A DNA stretch of 64,000 nt, from NCBI GenBank assembly GCA_036924085.1, contig JAVGWX010000018.1:22378964-22442963 (forward strand). Direction: 5' to 3'. Each line of letters opens with the position of its first letter. Positions within the stretch are counted from its first letter, which is position 1. The notes beneath the pieces are model-generated. The model saw nothing but the letters and a program-made list of their open reading frames with translations, searched no databases and was not told the origin of the DNA. A program made the translations under genes and the position numbers. Source of the DNA: Ariolimax columbianus. Its lineage: Eukaryota; Mollusca; Gastropoda; Stylommatophora; Arionidae. Below are positions 18,849-29,890 of the stretch, piece by piece.

Positions 18849-21800
18849 GCTCGTTCAAAACCCACAGGAAACAAAACCGCTCCCACGTTGGAATTACAAA
18901 CGAGCCGACTGGGACAGATTTGCAATCCTGACAGATGGGCTGTGTGAAACCATCAACACACGAAACACCAAAATGAAGCCCATGGTAGAGAGCCTAAGCA
19001 AGGCAATAATGCAAGCCGCCACTGAAACCATCCCAAGAGGAGCTAGGAAAAACTATAAGCCCTACTGGAATGATGAGTTACAGAAAGTGGAAGATGCAGT
19101 AACAAATGCTAGGAACATGGCAGAACGACAAAAATCCATGGAGGCAAACATCGCCCTCAAAGCCGCCGCGGCGAAGTACAAACACACTCTCAAGCAAACA
19201 GCAAGAGAAAGCTGGAAAAATAAAACGGAAAGTCTAAACCTGGACAAAGAAGGGAACAAGCTATGGAAGCTAGTCAGAGCCATGAATGACGAAACCCCGT
19301 CAAATAAACAAATTACTATCAAGCAAGGCGAGAACTTGATCACAGGTAAGAAAGCCGCAAACGCCTTTGTCGATCACTATGCCAGAGCAAACCACATCGA
19401 GGTCCCTGCAGATAAGCATACAGACATTAGCGAAGAGCTAAAGGGACACGAAAACATAAATACGGCTCCTGAAGAGCACATGATGGCCAAACTAACAATG
19501 CGCGAAATGGAAGAGGCTATGAGAACACTAAAGAAAAGGAAATCTCCCGGAAAAGACGGGATAACAAACGAAATGCTGATGGGGCTGGGCCAAACAGCGA
19601 AGAAGAAACTGCTATCGGTCCTAAACCAAAGCTGGAAAAGGGGAATTGTACCACAGGCATGGAAAGATGCAATACTGGTACCAGTACCAAAAACAGGAAA
19701 GGACAAAACAGATCCAAATGGATACAGGCCCATAAGCCTACTGAGCTGTGTCGGCAAGCTGATGGAACGGATGATAAACACCAGACTGATGTGGCATCTG
19801 GAAGAAAAACGAATACTAATTCCACAGCAAGCCGGCTTTAGACAGCACAGATCCACTGAGGACCAGGTCATCCTCATAGCCCAGGAGATAGAAGATGCCT
19901 ACCAGGCACAGAAACACACAGTAGCTGTTTGGGTGGATCTGGAAAAGGCATTTGACAAAGTCTGGAAGGATGGACTTAGAGTCAAGCTAAGAAGAAGTGA
20001 TGTCTGTGGGAAGATGTACAAGTGGATCAACCACTACCTCAAACAAAGAACGGCCAAAGTCCAAGTACAAGGGCAGATGAGCAAAAAGGTGACACTCGAG
20101 CAGGGAGTACCCCAAGGGGGAGTATTGTCACCCACACTCTTCCTGGTATATATAAACGATATTACAGAGAATATACCAAGAAGAGTCCATAGCTCAATGT
20201 TTGCAGACGATCTGGCTATGTGGACCTCTGAAAAGAATCTCACCATAGCAAGAAATCGGATGCAGACGGCCCTAACATCGCTGGAAGAGTGGGCGAACTC
20301 ATGGCTGGTCAAAATAAACGAGGAGAAAACCACGTGCACAATATTCTCGCTCTCATTAAAACCCCAAAGTACCAAATTAAGTCTAAATGGCAAAATCCTG
20401 CAGCCAAACGACAACCCAACCTATCTGGGAGTCACATTTGATCGGCGCATGACGTGGAAAAGTCAGATTGAGAGAAACCGAATGAAAGCCAGAGAAAGAA
20501 TGGCGATCATGAGGAAACTTGCTGGCACAAGCTGGGGAGCAGACGAAGGCATACTAAAGAAACTGTACACTGGAAGAGTGAGACCAGTTCTCGAGTATGG
20601 CATTGCGGCATGGACAACAGCAGCGAAGGCGAACTTCGATAAAGTTAACAAACTTCAAAACCAAGCCATGAGAATTATAACAGGTTGCATGAAGTCAACG
20701 CCAATTGTAGAACTTGAAAAGATTACAAAACTGCAATCCATGACCGATAGAAGAGACTGCAGAGCCCAGCTGCAGTCAGAGAAACTCCGAAGACTGACGG
20801 ACCATCCAATGTACCAGAGACTAAACAATCTGGGAAATGGGAAACTAAAGCGGAGAAACTTTGCAGAAATAGCCAAAGCAAAGATGCACGAAGATCCCAT
20901 AAACGCACTAACAACACCAAAACCCATCACTACTGTACGAAAACCTACTTGGAGGCAGGATATATTTCCAGAGGTGGTAGAAAATATACCAGGTATTGCA
21001 AACAAAAACTGCCAGACTGAAAAAGAAAGGAGAGACACTACCCTAAGCTTCATAACGAAAAGCTACCCAAGCATGGACTGGACCCATGCATACACCGACG
21101 GTTCTGTAACAAACACTACACAGAACGGAGGGGCAGGAGCATTCCTGAACCTACCAAATGGCAGAAAAATAACACTGTCATTCGCTACTGGTAAGTACAC
21201 AAGCAATTTCAGAGCGGAGACAGAGGCACTGAGGGCGGCAGTGGAAGAAATGGTAACACACAGTGAAAATGAGAGCCATATAGTCCTGCTGACAGATGCT
21301 CTCGCCGTAGTCACAGCGCTAAAAAGCCAGAAAAACACTGAGCTTAATGACTTAAGAGCAGCACTCTGTAAACTGTGCCAGCAGTCCGCACCAAAAAGGG
21401 TAGTGGTACAGTGGGTTCCGTCACACTGCAACATCCAAGGCAACGAGGAGGCAGACAGACTGGCAAAAGAAGGTGCAAGACTACCACAAACAGATACCAG
21501 TATGACGTACGAAGAGTCAAAACGGCTTATCAAAGCCAGATACATGACCAAATGGGAAACCGAACATACTGGTTACACCAAAAACGATGCCTATTACCAG
21601 TTGAACCGAAGAGAGCAGGTCGTTGTCTTCAGACTTCGCACTGGCCACAACAGACTGAGGTACCACCTATTCAACAAATTGAAGATAGGGTGTACCGACG
21701 AATGCCCGTGCGGTACTGGTAAAATGACCACTGAACATCTGCTGCAGAACTGCCCGACATACGAGGATCAGAGAGAGCAGATGTGGCCATTACCAGTGGA

Positions 21801-21882
21801 ACTGCAAGACAAGCTCTATGGTAGTGGCGAGAGTCTCAGGATGACCGCCGCTTTTTTCGAAAAAATAATGGTTACTGTCTGA
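18847..21882 (+). CDS. LINE ORF2 remnant: reverse transcriptase plus RNase H
   Basis: 1011 codons. The first methionine and the next few residues come from flanking DNA, so this is not a native start. An N-terminal linker, residues 10-220, is rich in Lys/Ala/Glu. The reverse transcriptase follows: SPGKDGITNEML near 233, NGYRPISLLSCVGKLMERMI near 290, QAGFRQHRSTEDQ near 327, VWVDLEKAFDKVW near 360, GVPQGGVLSPTLFLVYINDI near 420, and the catalytic FADD at 452-455. A thumb with LEYGIAAW lies near 585. RNase H starts at YTDGS (749-753), followed by RAETEAL (~790), LTDALAVV (~817) and PSHCNIQGNEEADRLAK (~858-875), which carry its acidic residues. A C-terminal CPCGTGKMTTEHLLQNCP (~953-971) is a CCHC-like knuckle usual for such elements. 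The endonuclease is absent. No stop or frameshift disrupts it, but without a 5' end and promoter it is unlikely to be expressed. I/jockey-group assignment rests on the RNase H behind the RT. Confidence 0.95.
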   Translation: MLVQNPQETKPLPRWNYKRADWDRFAILTDGLCETINTRNTKMKPMVESLSKAIMQAATETIPRGARKNYKPYWNDELQKVEDAVTNARNMAERQKSMEANIALKAAAAKYKHTLKQTARESWKNKTESLNLDKEGNKLWKLVRAMNDETPSNKQITIKQGENLITGKKAANAFVDHYARANHIEVPADKHTDISEELKGHENINTAPEEHMMAKLTMREMEEAMRTLKKRKSPGKDGITNEMLMGLGQTAKKKLLSVLNQSWKRGIVPQAWKDAILVPVPKTGKDKTDPNGYRPISLLSCVGKLMERMINTRLMWHLEEKRILIPQQAGFRQHRSTEDQVILIAQEIEDAYQAQKHTVAVWVDLEKAFDKVWKDGLRVKLRRSDVCGKMYKWINHYLKQRTAKVQVQGQMSKKVTLEQGVPQGGVLSPTLFLVYINDITENIPRRVHSSMFADDLAMWTSEKNLTIARNRMQTALTSLEEWANSWLVKINEEKTTCTIFSLSLKPQSTKLSLNGKILQPNDNPTYLGVTFDRRMTWKSQIERNRMKARERMAIMRKLAGTSWGADEGILKKLYTGRVRPVLEYGIAAWTTAAKANFDKVNKLQNQAMRIITGCMKSTPIVELEKITKLQSMTDRRDCRAQLQSEKLRRLTDHPMYQRLNNLGNGKLKRRNFAEIAKAKMHEDPINALTTPKPITTVRKPTWRQDIFPEVVENIPGIANKNCQTEKERRDTTLSFITKSYPSMDWTHAYTDGSVTNTTQNGGAGAFLNLPNGRKITLSFATGKYTSNFRAETEALRAAVEEMVTHSENESHIVLLTDALAVVTALKSQKNTELNDLRAALCKLCQQSAPKRVVVQWVPSHCNIQGNEEADRLAKEGARLPQTDTSMTYEESKRLIKARYMTKWETEHTGYTKNDAYYQLNRREQVVVFRLRTGHNRLRYHLFNKLKIGCTDECPCGTGKMTTEHLLQNCPTYEDQREQMWPLPVELQDKLYGSGESLRMTAAFFEKIMVTV
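18849..18860. repeat. Target-site duplication, left copy (LINE A)
   Basis: GCTCGTTCAAAA, repeated exactly at 21912-21923 behind the (GAA)n tail. This is the hallmark of target-primed reverse transcription. Confidence 0.93.
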
Positions 21883-21911
21883 CTGCGTACGCAGAAGAAG
21901 AAGAAGAAGAA
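18861..21911 (+). mobile_element. LINE copy A, I/jockey-group, 5'-truncated, GAA-tailed
   Basis: A 3.05-kb insertion bounded by an exact 12-bp duplication. It starts within the second reading frame, apparently after the endonuclease domain, so the 5' part was never copied. It ends just after the stop codon with CTGCGTACGCAGAAGAAGAAG. The 3' untranslated region is only ~13 bp before the GAA repeat. Shorter copies of the same family lie at 29222-29880 (-), 53930-54342 (-), 58705-59137 (+) and 50074-50172 (+). The open frame and perfect duplication indicate a recent insertion, and the family is a strong candidate source of machinery for other GAA-tailed repeats here. Confidence 0.95.
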
Positions 21912-23412
21912 GCTCGTTCAAAAACATAATGTTATCCTTTCTTATGTTTCGCTCATTATAAAAATCATAATATTATCTTTAATTCACAGTTTCGCTCATT
22001 ATAAAAATCATAATATTATCTTTAATTCACAGTTTCGCTCATTATAAAAATCATAATATTATCTTTAATTCACAGTTTCGCTCATTATAAAAATCATAAT
22101 ATTATCTTTAATTCACAGTTTCGCTCATTATAAAAATCATAATATTATCTTTAATTCACAGTTTCGCTCATTATAAAAATCATAATATTATCTTTAATTC
22201 ACAGTTTCGCTCATTATACAAATCATAATATTATCTTTAATTCACAGTTTCGCTCATTATAAAAATCATAATATTATCTTTAATTCACAGTTTCGCTCAT
22301 TATAAAAATCATAATTTTATCTTTAATTCACAGTTTCGCTCATTATAAAAATCATAATATTATCTTTAATTCACAGTTTCGCTCATTATAAAAATCATAA
22401 TATTATCTTTAATTCACAGTTTCGCTCATTATAAAAATCATAATATTATCTTTAATTCACAGTTTCGCTCATTATAAAAATCATAATATTATCTTTAATT
22501 CACAGTTTCGCTCATTATAAAAATCATAATATTATCTTTAATTCACAGTTTCGCTCATTATAAAAATCATAATATTATCTTTAATTCACAGTTTCGCTCA
22601 TTATAAAAATCATAATATTATCTTTAATTCACAGTTTCGCTCATTATAAAAATCATAATATTATCTTTAATTCACAGTTTCGCTCATTATAAAAATCATA
22701 ATATTATCTTTAATTCACAGTTTCGCTCATTATAAAAATAATAATATTATCTTTAATTCACAGTTTCGCTCATTATAAAAATCATAATATTATCTTTAAT
22801 TCACAGTTTCGCTCATTATAAAAATCATAATATTATCTTTAATTCACAGTTTCGCTCATTATAAAAATCATAATATTATCTTTAATTCACAGTTTCGCTC
22901 ATTATAAAAATCATAATATTATCTTTAATTCACAGTTTCGCTCATTATAAAAATCATAATATTATCTTTAATTCACAGTTTCGCTCATTATAAAAATCAT
23001 AATATTATCTTTAATTCACAGTTTCGCTCATTATAAAAATCATAATATTATCTTTAATTCACAGTTTCGCTCATTATAAAAATCATAATATTATCTTTAA
23101 TTCACAGTTTCGCTCATTATAAAAATCATAATATTATCTTTAATTCACAGTTTCGCTCATTATAAAAATCATAATATTATCTTTAATTCACAGTTTCGCT
23201 CATTATAAAAATCATAATATTATCTTTAATTCACAGTTTCGCTCATTATAAAAATCATAATTTTATCTTTAATTCACAGTTTCGCTCATTATAAAAATCA
23301 TAATATTATCTTTAATTCACAGTTTCGCTCATTATAAAAATCATAATATTATCTTTAATTCACAGTTTCGCTCATTATAAAAATCATAATATTATCTTTA
23401 ATTCACAGTTTC
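21912..23412. repeat. 43-bp satellite, about 34 units
   Basis: After the right target-site duplication (GCTCGTTCAAAA, 21912-21923) comes a short transition. Then very homogeneous units of TTTCGCTCATTATAAAAATC and ATAATATTATCTTTAATTCACAG follow. Only a handful of units carry a substitution (for example ATTATACAAATC near 22214, AATAATAATATTA near 22736). Such homogeneity implies recent expansion. Confidence 0.97.
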
Positions 23413-24945
23413 GATCATCAAGTACCATCTTATCCTTCTCCCTTTCACTCGTTAAGAAATGTATTATCTCTTCTCCCGTTCGCTTGTTAAGAAAATTATT
23501 ATATCTTGTCCCTTTTGATCGTTAAGAAATATATTATCCCTTCTCCCTTTTGCTCGTTAAGTAGTATGTTATCCCTTCTCCCTTTCGCTCGTTAAGAAAT
23601 GTATTATCCCTTCTCCGTTTTGCTCGCTAAAAAATATATTATCCCTTCTCCCTTTTGCTCATTAAGTAGTATGTTATCCCTTCTCCCTTTCGCTCGTTAA
23701 GAAATATATTATCCCTTCTCCCTTTCGCTCGTTAAGAAATATATTATCCCTTCTCCCTTTCGCTCGTTAAGAAATATATTATCCCTTCTCCCTTTTGCTT
23801 GTTAAGTAGCATGTGATTCTTTCTCCCTTTCACGCATAAAGAAATATATTATCCCTTCTCCCTTTTTGCTCGTTAAGAAATATATTATCCCTTCTCCCTT
23901 TCGCTCGTTAAGAAATATATTATCCCTTCTCCCTTTTTGCTCGTTAAGAAATATATATTCCTTCTCCCTTTCGCTCGTTAAGAAATATATTATCCCTTTT
24001 CCCTTTTTGCTCGTTAAGAAATATATTATCCCTTCTCCCTTTTTGCTCGTTAAGAAATATATTATCCCTTCTCCCTTTCGCTCGTTAAGAAATATATTAT
24101 CCCTTCTCCCTTTTTGCTCGTTAAGAAATATATTATCCCTTCTCCCTTTTTGCTCGTTAAGAAATATATTATCCCTTCTCCCTTTTTGCTCGTTAAGAAA
24201 TATATTATCCCTTCTCCCTTTCGCTCGTTAAGAAATATATTATCCCTTCTCCCTTTCGCTCGTTAAGAAATATATTATCCATTCTCCCTTTTTGCTCGTT
24301 AAGAAATATATTATCCCTTCTTCCTTTCGCTCGTTAAGAAATATATTATCCCTTCTCCCTTTTTGCTCGTTAAGAAATATATTATCCCTTCTCCCTTTTG
24401 CTCGTTAAGAAATATATTATCCCTTCTCCCTTTTGCTCGTTAAGAAATATATTATCCATTCTCCCTTTTGCTCGTTAAGAAAAATATTATCCCTTCTCCC
24501 TTTTGCTCGTTAAGAAATATATTATCCCTTCTCCCTTTTGCTCGTTAAGAAATATATTATCCCTTCTCCCTTTTGCTCGTTAAGAAATATATTATCCCTT
24601 CTCCCTTTTGCTCGTTAAGTAGCATGTTATCCCTTTTGTTCTTTAAGAGACCAATGTTATCCCTTTCCCTTTCGCTAGGCAAGACACATGTTATCATTTC
24701 CCTATTTCGCTCGTCAAGAAAAATGATTTACTTTTTTCCTGTCGCCCGCTAACAAACATAATTTCCCTTCTCAGTTTTCTCGTCAACAAACATGCTTTTA
24801 TTCCGTCATTTCCCTCGCTGAGACACATATTATCTATTCTCCTTTTCATCCATTAAGACATGTTTCCATCTCCCTTTAGACCGGTTAAGAAGCACAATAT
24901 TTCATTGTCTTCTCCCGTTCACTCGTTAACAAACGTGGTTTCCCT
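23413..24945. repeat. 35-bp satellite, ~34 units plus decayed edge
   Basis: Units of TTTCGCTCGTTAAGAAATAT followed by ATTATCCCTTCTCCC, with TTTTGCTC and TTTTTGCTC length variants. From 24620 to 24945 the units decay but keep the pattern (CGCTAGGCAAGACACATGTTATC). The unit shares TTTCGCTCRTTA...ATATTAT(C) with the neighbouring 43-bp unit, so both probably derive from one ancestor. Confidence 0.95.
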
Positions 24946-25129
24946 GCAGTGATGACTGCTGTAGTAATATGTTTCATACATTCCCATGCACTATTACGTT
25001 TTTTTCCCTCATTGTAATAAGGCTATTGTAATAAGGCTATTGTAATGAGGATGTTGTAATAAGGCTGTATTATTGTATATTAAACTGAACATGAGAATCG
25101 TTAAATGTACATTCAGATTTATTGAATGG
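24946..25129. other. Short unassigned sequence with GGCTATTGTAATAA repeats
   Basis: Three to four imperfect copies of AAGGCTATTGTAAT at 25016-25068. Nothing else. Confidence 0.5.
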
Positions 25130-25700
25130 AATATAAAACTGGACCACTAGAAAGAAAATGAAGAAGAATTATTGAAGCCTTTGAAATGTGGGTCCTCAGA
25201 AGAATTGGACAAGTTTCTTGGAAAGTTAGGAAAACAAATAGTGAGGTCATGGAACAACTGAAGAAGGAGAAGACGCTTATGGAGGACATAAAAATTAGAA
25301 AAACTAAACATTTTGTTCATATCAAGCGACATGACAGTCTGCTGCAGGTTGTAAAAACCACGGTGGAAAAAAACACATTTAAATGGGTACCTACAATTCA
25401 GCACGAACGAAACCAACGTTAAGACCAATGGACCTTCATCACGGATAACGAATAACAACAATAATTTACTAACGAATCAAAGAAGAAGGGATTAATACAT
25501 ATTTGGGGGATGTCAATACACAGGGGAGAGAAGAGTGGGAAGCAAGAGAGCCAGAGGGCGGTGGAGGTACAGATGGACTGACAACATCCAAATGTGTTCG
25601 GAACGCAGTCTGAGTGTATCGACCTGGCGCTGGACAGAGACAGATGGAAGTCCATTACCGTCAACCTCCGATGTGAAGACGGCGCTTGATGATGATAGAA
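25130..25700 (+). mobile_element. RTE-like LINE C-terminal remnant, interrupted
   Basis: 25184-25405 reads WVLRRIGQVSWKVRKTNSEV, then MEDIKIRKTKHFVHIKRHDS, the tail of an RTE/Bov-B-like ORF. It resumes at about 25535 as RARGRWRYRWTDNIQMCSER, then WRWTETD. The final segment, in another frame, contains DRWKSITVNL and RCEDGA, the usual end of this ORF type. Between the two parts lies a ~110-bp PLE-like arm. Dead element. Confidence 0.8.
25400..25525 (-). mobile_element. PLE-like terminal arm with decayed hammerhead core
   Basis: The complement reads GTGATGAAGGTCCATTGGTC then TTAACGTTGGTTTCG. It aligns with the arms at 51541-51640 and 51860-51970 (CTGATGAAGGTCTATTGGTC GAAACGTAGG) and with their outer part (CGAATCAAAGAAGAAGG versus CGAATCATAGAAGAATGG). 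The core CTGATGA/GAAAC is mutated to GTGATGA/TTAAC. Confidence 0.65.
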
Positions 25701-26104
25701 AACAAAGTGACCTGATCGTACCCATACGAAAACAAAGCGACCTTAAAGTACCCATACATCTTTCGCTGGGTCGTTAACCCGAGGATGCATTTCTTTCCAC
25801 CTGGAAAGTGCAACGCCCGCAAAGGATATTCGCTCTGGTGCATACATCGACATCGTCCACCTGCCACCCTTGCACGGGCGCGTGCATAGGAAGGGTCACT
25901 GTGGCGTAGAGGTCAATGGTCCGACCAGGGGCACGTGCTGGCCTCCCAGACCTCTGTCCCGCCAGCCAAACGATGAAACTTGAGGTGGCAAGCGTACAAA
26001 AGAGGTCATTACCACGCTTGAAGAGCGGGGTCACCTGCAGCCTTTGTAGTTGTTTGATTTCTCTCCCAGGCTGTCTGATTTGAGCAGTGACCACTTATCG
26101 CCAT
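25701..26104. other. Unassigned sequence
   Basis: Mixed-composition unique sequence. A 106-codon minus frame at 25774-26094 has no family resemblance that I recognise. Confidence 0.45.
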
Positions 26105-26545
26105 CTGTCCCTTGTGGATCGTTCTGCTCTTTCTTCTTCATCTTCCTCTTCTTCTTCCTCTTATTCTTCTTCTCCATCGTCTTATTTTTCTTATTCTTCG
26201 TTTTCTCCCTACTTCTTTTTCGTCTTCTTCATCGTTTTTCCCTCTTCATTCTTCTTCATTTATTTCTTTATTTTACTCTTCTTCTTCTTCGTCTTCCTAT
26301 TAGTATTTTTCTCCAGCATCTTTTTTTTATCTTCCTTCTTTTTTTTCTCGTCGTTTTCATCTTTTTTCTTCATTTTTTTCTTCTTCGAATTTCTTCGTTT
26401 TCTTCTTATTTTTATTTTTCGTCTCATCTTTCTTCTTTTACTTTTTCTTCTTCTATTTCTTCTTCTTCATCATCTTCTTCCACCACATTCACATTATTAT
26501 ATTTCCTCTTCCATATTTTTTATTATACTGTCTGAATTTCTTTTT
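26105..26545. repeat. Polypyrimidine (TTC/TTTTTC) tract
   Basis: About 440 bp nearly free of purines on the plus strand, with TTCTTCTTC blocks. Probably a degenerated GAA tail in reverse orientation. Confidence 0.93.
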
Positions 26546-26631
26546 TTCATTATCTACAATTACTTGCAATATAATCGTCATCATAATCATCATCCTTATC
26601 ATCCCCACCAAATTCTTCTTGTTCTGCTACT

Positions 26632-27785
26632 TAAGTACGAATGGCTGGCTAAGTACGAATGGCTGGCTAAGTATGAATGGCTGGCTAAGTACGAATGGCT
26701 AGTTAAGTATGAATGTTTGGCTAAGTACGAATGGCTAGTTAAGTATGAATGGCTGGCTAAGTATGAATGGCTGGCTAAGTATGAATGGCTGGCTAAGTAC
26801 GAATGGTTGGTTAAGTATGAATGGCTGGCTAAGTATGAATGGCTGGCTAAGTATGAATGGCTGGCTAAGTATGAATGGCTGGCTAAGTATGAATGGCTGT
26901 CTAAGTATGAATGGCTAGTTAAGTATGAATGGCTGGCTAAGTACGAATGGTCGGTTAAGTATGACTGGCTGGCTAAGTATGAATGGCTGGCTAAGTATGA
27001 ATGGCTGGCTAAGTATGAATGGTCGGTTAAGTATTAATGGCTGGCTAAGTATGAATGGCTGGCTAAGTATGAATGGATGGCTAAGTATGAATGGTCGGTT
27101 AAGTATGAATGGCTGGCTAAGTACGAATGGTCGGTTAAGTACGAATGGTCGGTTAAGTATGAATGGCTGGCTAAGTATGAATGGCTGGCTAAGTACGAAT
27201 GTCTAGTTAAGTATGAATGGCTGGCTAAGTATGAATGGCTAGTTAAGTATGAATGGCTGGCTAAGTACGAATGGCTGGCTAAGTATGAATGGATGGCTAA
27301 GTACGAATGGCTGGCTAAGTATGAATGGCTGGCTAAGTACGAATGGCTAGTTAAGTATGAATGGCAGGCTAAGTATGAATGACAGGCTAAGTATAAATGG
27401 CAGGCTAAGTATGAATGGCTGGCTAAGTACAAATGGCTAGTTAAGTATGAATGGCTGGCTAAGTACGAATGGCTGGCTAAGTATGAATGGATGGCTAAGT
27501 ACGAATGGCTGGCTAAGTATGAATGGCTGGCTAAGTACGAATGGCTTGTTAAGTATGAATGGCTGGCTAAGTACGAATGGCTGGCTAAGTATGAATGGCT
27601 GGCTAAGTACGAATGGCTAGTTAAGTATGAATGGCAGGCTAAGTATGAATGACAGGCTAAGTATAAATGGCAGGCTAAGTATGAATGGCAGGCTAAGTAT
27701 GAATGACAGGCTAAGTATAAATGGCAGGCTAAGTACGAATGGCTGGCTAAGTATGAATGGATGGCTAAGTATGAATGGATGGCTG
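26632..27785. repeat. 18-bp minisatellite, ~64 units
   Basis: Unit AAGTATGAATGGCTGGCT with variants TACGAA, TCGGTT, CTAGTT, ATGGCT and CAGGCT. The variants recur in ordered groups, for example a repeated block with CTAGTT, CAGGCT and ATGACAGGCT at 27340-27420 and again at 27610-27690, indicating segmental duplication. Frames (KYEWLA on plus; HSYLAS on minus) exist only because 18 is divisible by three. Confidence 0.97.
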
Positions 27786-28044
27786 TGTAAAACCGTGTGT
27801 TGAGTCTTCCACACAAGAGGGTATAGACATCACTGTGTGTCGCCTCTTACAACATCACAGTGTGGCAGTAGTCAGACCTATCACCTTATATGTCAAACCC
27901 ACAACACGGTTAGACGGAATTGTAAGTGGCCTTCTACGATATGCTTTCCGTGTGGCAGAGGACTTATTTTCAGCTCTGCACACGCGAAGTTCTCCAGGGT
28001 TGGCTTCCAAAGGAGGTCAACTACAGTAGTGGTCACATAGTACC
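27786..28044. other. Unassigned sequence
   Basis: Short unique segment between array and polypurine tract. No supported gene. Confidence 0.5.
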
Positions 28045-28500
28045 ACTTAAAGGAAACAGAGCAAGAAGAAAGGTGAAACAGAATAAGAACAAGAAGTAAG
28101 AGAAGACTGCGACGAAAAAGAAGACGATCAAAAAGAAACATAATAAAATAAAGGACAATAACAAATTATAAAAGATAGAGAAAAAGAAGAAGAACAGGCA
28201 GAAGACGAACAAGAAGAAGAAGTAAAAGAAGAAGAACAAGAAGAATAAGAAGAAGAAGAGGAAGAAGTAGAAGAAGAAAAAGAAAAAGCAGTAGAAAAAG
28301 AAGAAGCAGTAGAAAAAGAAGAAGCAGTAGAAAAAGAAGAAGCAGTAGAAAAAGAAGAAGCAGTAGAAAAAGAAGAAGCAGTAGAAAAAGAAGAAGCAGT
28401 AAAAAAAGAAGAAGGAAGAAGAAGAAGAAGAGAAAGAAAAAGCAGTAGAAAAAGAAGAAGGAAGAAGACGAAGAAGAAAAAGAGAAAGAAGTAGAAGAGT
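28045..28500. repeat. Polypurine (GAA)-rich tract with 15/18-bp units
   Basis: AAGAAG-rich, containing a local array GAAGAAGCAGTAGAAAAA from about 28286 to 28400. Open frames are low-complexity artefacts. Confidence 0.93.
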
Positions 28501-29060
28501 GGATCAAAAGTGTTTACAAGCAACGAGATACAGGAACCATCAGTAACCCCATACTAGAGCGTCTATATATCCAGAATGCAGCAATCGAGCCGTAACAAGA
28601 TAAAATCACTACACTTTCATTACCATGCTTAGTTTACATAAAGCCGCTTACACTTGCAGTCGCCATCCACTTTATAGACTAGGTTTTCATGCTCCCTCCG
28701 ATGCAGCAAATCCTGTGTCTTAACCCGTTAAGAATCAGATTGAATAACCACGCCTGCATCGTAAATGTGTCTGCTATCACAGGCATCCACCCTACCTCGA
28801 CACTGGACCGTCGCTGTTTTTTTAAATCCGATCATGTCGTACGGCAGGACCAGAAAAAAAGGCCTACAGTATATCTGACAAATCGTTCTTCAATTCCAAA
28901 GCACTTCCTCCGACCATCTGGAGTGACAGAAGGCTGCCTCCGCACAGTATAGATCCAACAGTTAGCCGCCTCCCCCTCACCTCTGTACGAGGCCTGGAGC
29001 CGTGCTGCAGCAGTGGGCCATGAATGTGGCCGAACGACACAACATGCCTCATACACCTAA
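28501..29060. other. Unassigned sequence
   Basis: No recognisable repeat or gene. Frames at 28689-28952 (+) and 28832-29056 (-) overlap each other and have no signature. Confidence 0.45.
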
Positions 29061-29125
29061 GCCATAAACCTTGTAATAATAATAATAATAATAACAATAA
29101 CATTAATACTACAATTATTATTACT
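29061..29125. repeat. (TAA)n microsatellite
   Basis: TAATAATAATAATAATAA with AACAAT variants. Confidence 0.92.
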
Positions 29126-29221
29126 AAGATGCAGTACAATGAATGACTGAGCTGACATCAGCCAGCGACTCAAAGTTGGTTTCTTTCATCAGGTCAGCGA
29201 ACCTCAGATTACCAAGACCCT

Positions 29222-29880
29222 CTTCTTCTTCTTCTTCTTCTTCTTCTTCTTCATCGTACGCAGTCAGACAGTAACCATTATTTTTTCGAAAAAAGCGGCG
29301 GTCATCCTGAGGCTGTCGACACTGCCATCGACCTTCTCGTGTGGTTCCACTGGTGATGGCCACATCTGCTCTCTCTGATCTTCGTATGTCGGGCAGTTCT
29401 GCAGCAGATGCTCAGCGGTCATTTTCTCGGTACCACATGGGCATTCGTCGGTACCACCTATCTTCAATTTGTTGAATAGGTGGTACCTCAGTCTATTGTG
29501 GCCAGTGCGAAGTCTGAAGACAACGACCTGCTCTCTTCTGTTCAACTGGTAAAAGGCATCGTTTTTGGTGTAACCAGTATGTTCGGTTTCCCATTTGGTC
29601 ATGTATCTGGCTTTAATAAGCCGTTTTGACTCTTCTTACGTCATACTAGTATCTGTTTGTGGTAGTCTTGCACCTTCTTTTGCCAGTCTGTCTGCCTCCT
29701 CGTTGCCTTGGATGTTGCAGTGTGATGGGACCCACTGTACCACTACCCTTTTTGGTGCGGACTGCTGGCATAGTTGACAGAGTGCTGCTCTTAAGTCATT
29801 AAGCTCAGTGTTTTTCTGGCTTTTTAGCGCTGTGACTACGGCCAGAGCATCTGTAAGCAGGACTATGTGGCTTTCATTTT
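29222..29880 (-). mobile_element. LINE copy B, 3' end, GAA-tailed
   Basis: Reverse copy of the last ~640 bp of the LINE at 18861-21911, starting within RNase H (NESHIVLLTDALAVVTALKS). It continues through PSHCNIQGNEEADRLAK and the CPCGTEKMTAEHLLQNCP knuckle to MVTV-stop, then CTGCGTACGATGAAGAAG. It is flanked by CCAAGACCCT at 29212-29221 and 29881-29890, a ~10-bp target-site duplication. One change, TAC to TAA near 29638, splits the frame after SMT. Otherwise it is very close to copy A. Confidence 0.94.
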
Positions 29881-29890
29881 CCAAGACCCT

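Noticed and set aside
19377..19877. Minus-strand open frames across the LINE (for example 166 codons)
   Set aside because: Shadows of the plus-strand RT frame; no independent signature.
21912..23412. A CRISPR array
   Set aside because: Units are directly contiguous with no variable spacers, and the context is an animal genome. The same reasoning applies to every other tandem array in the window.
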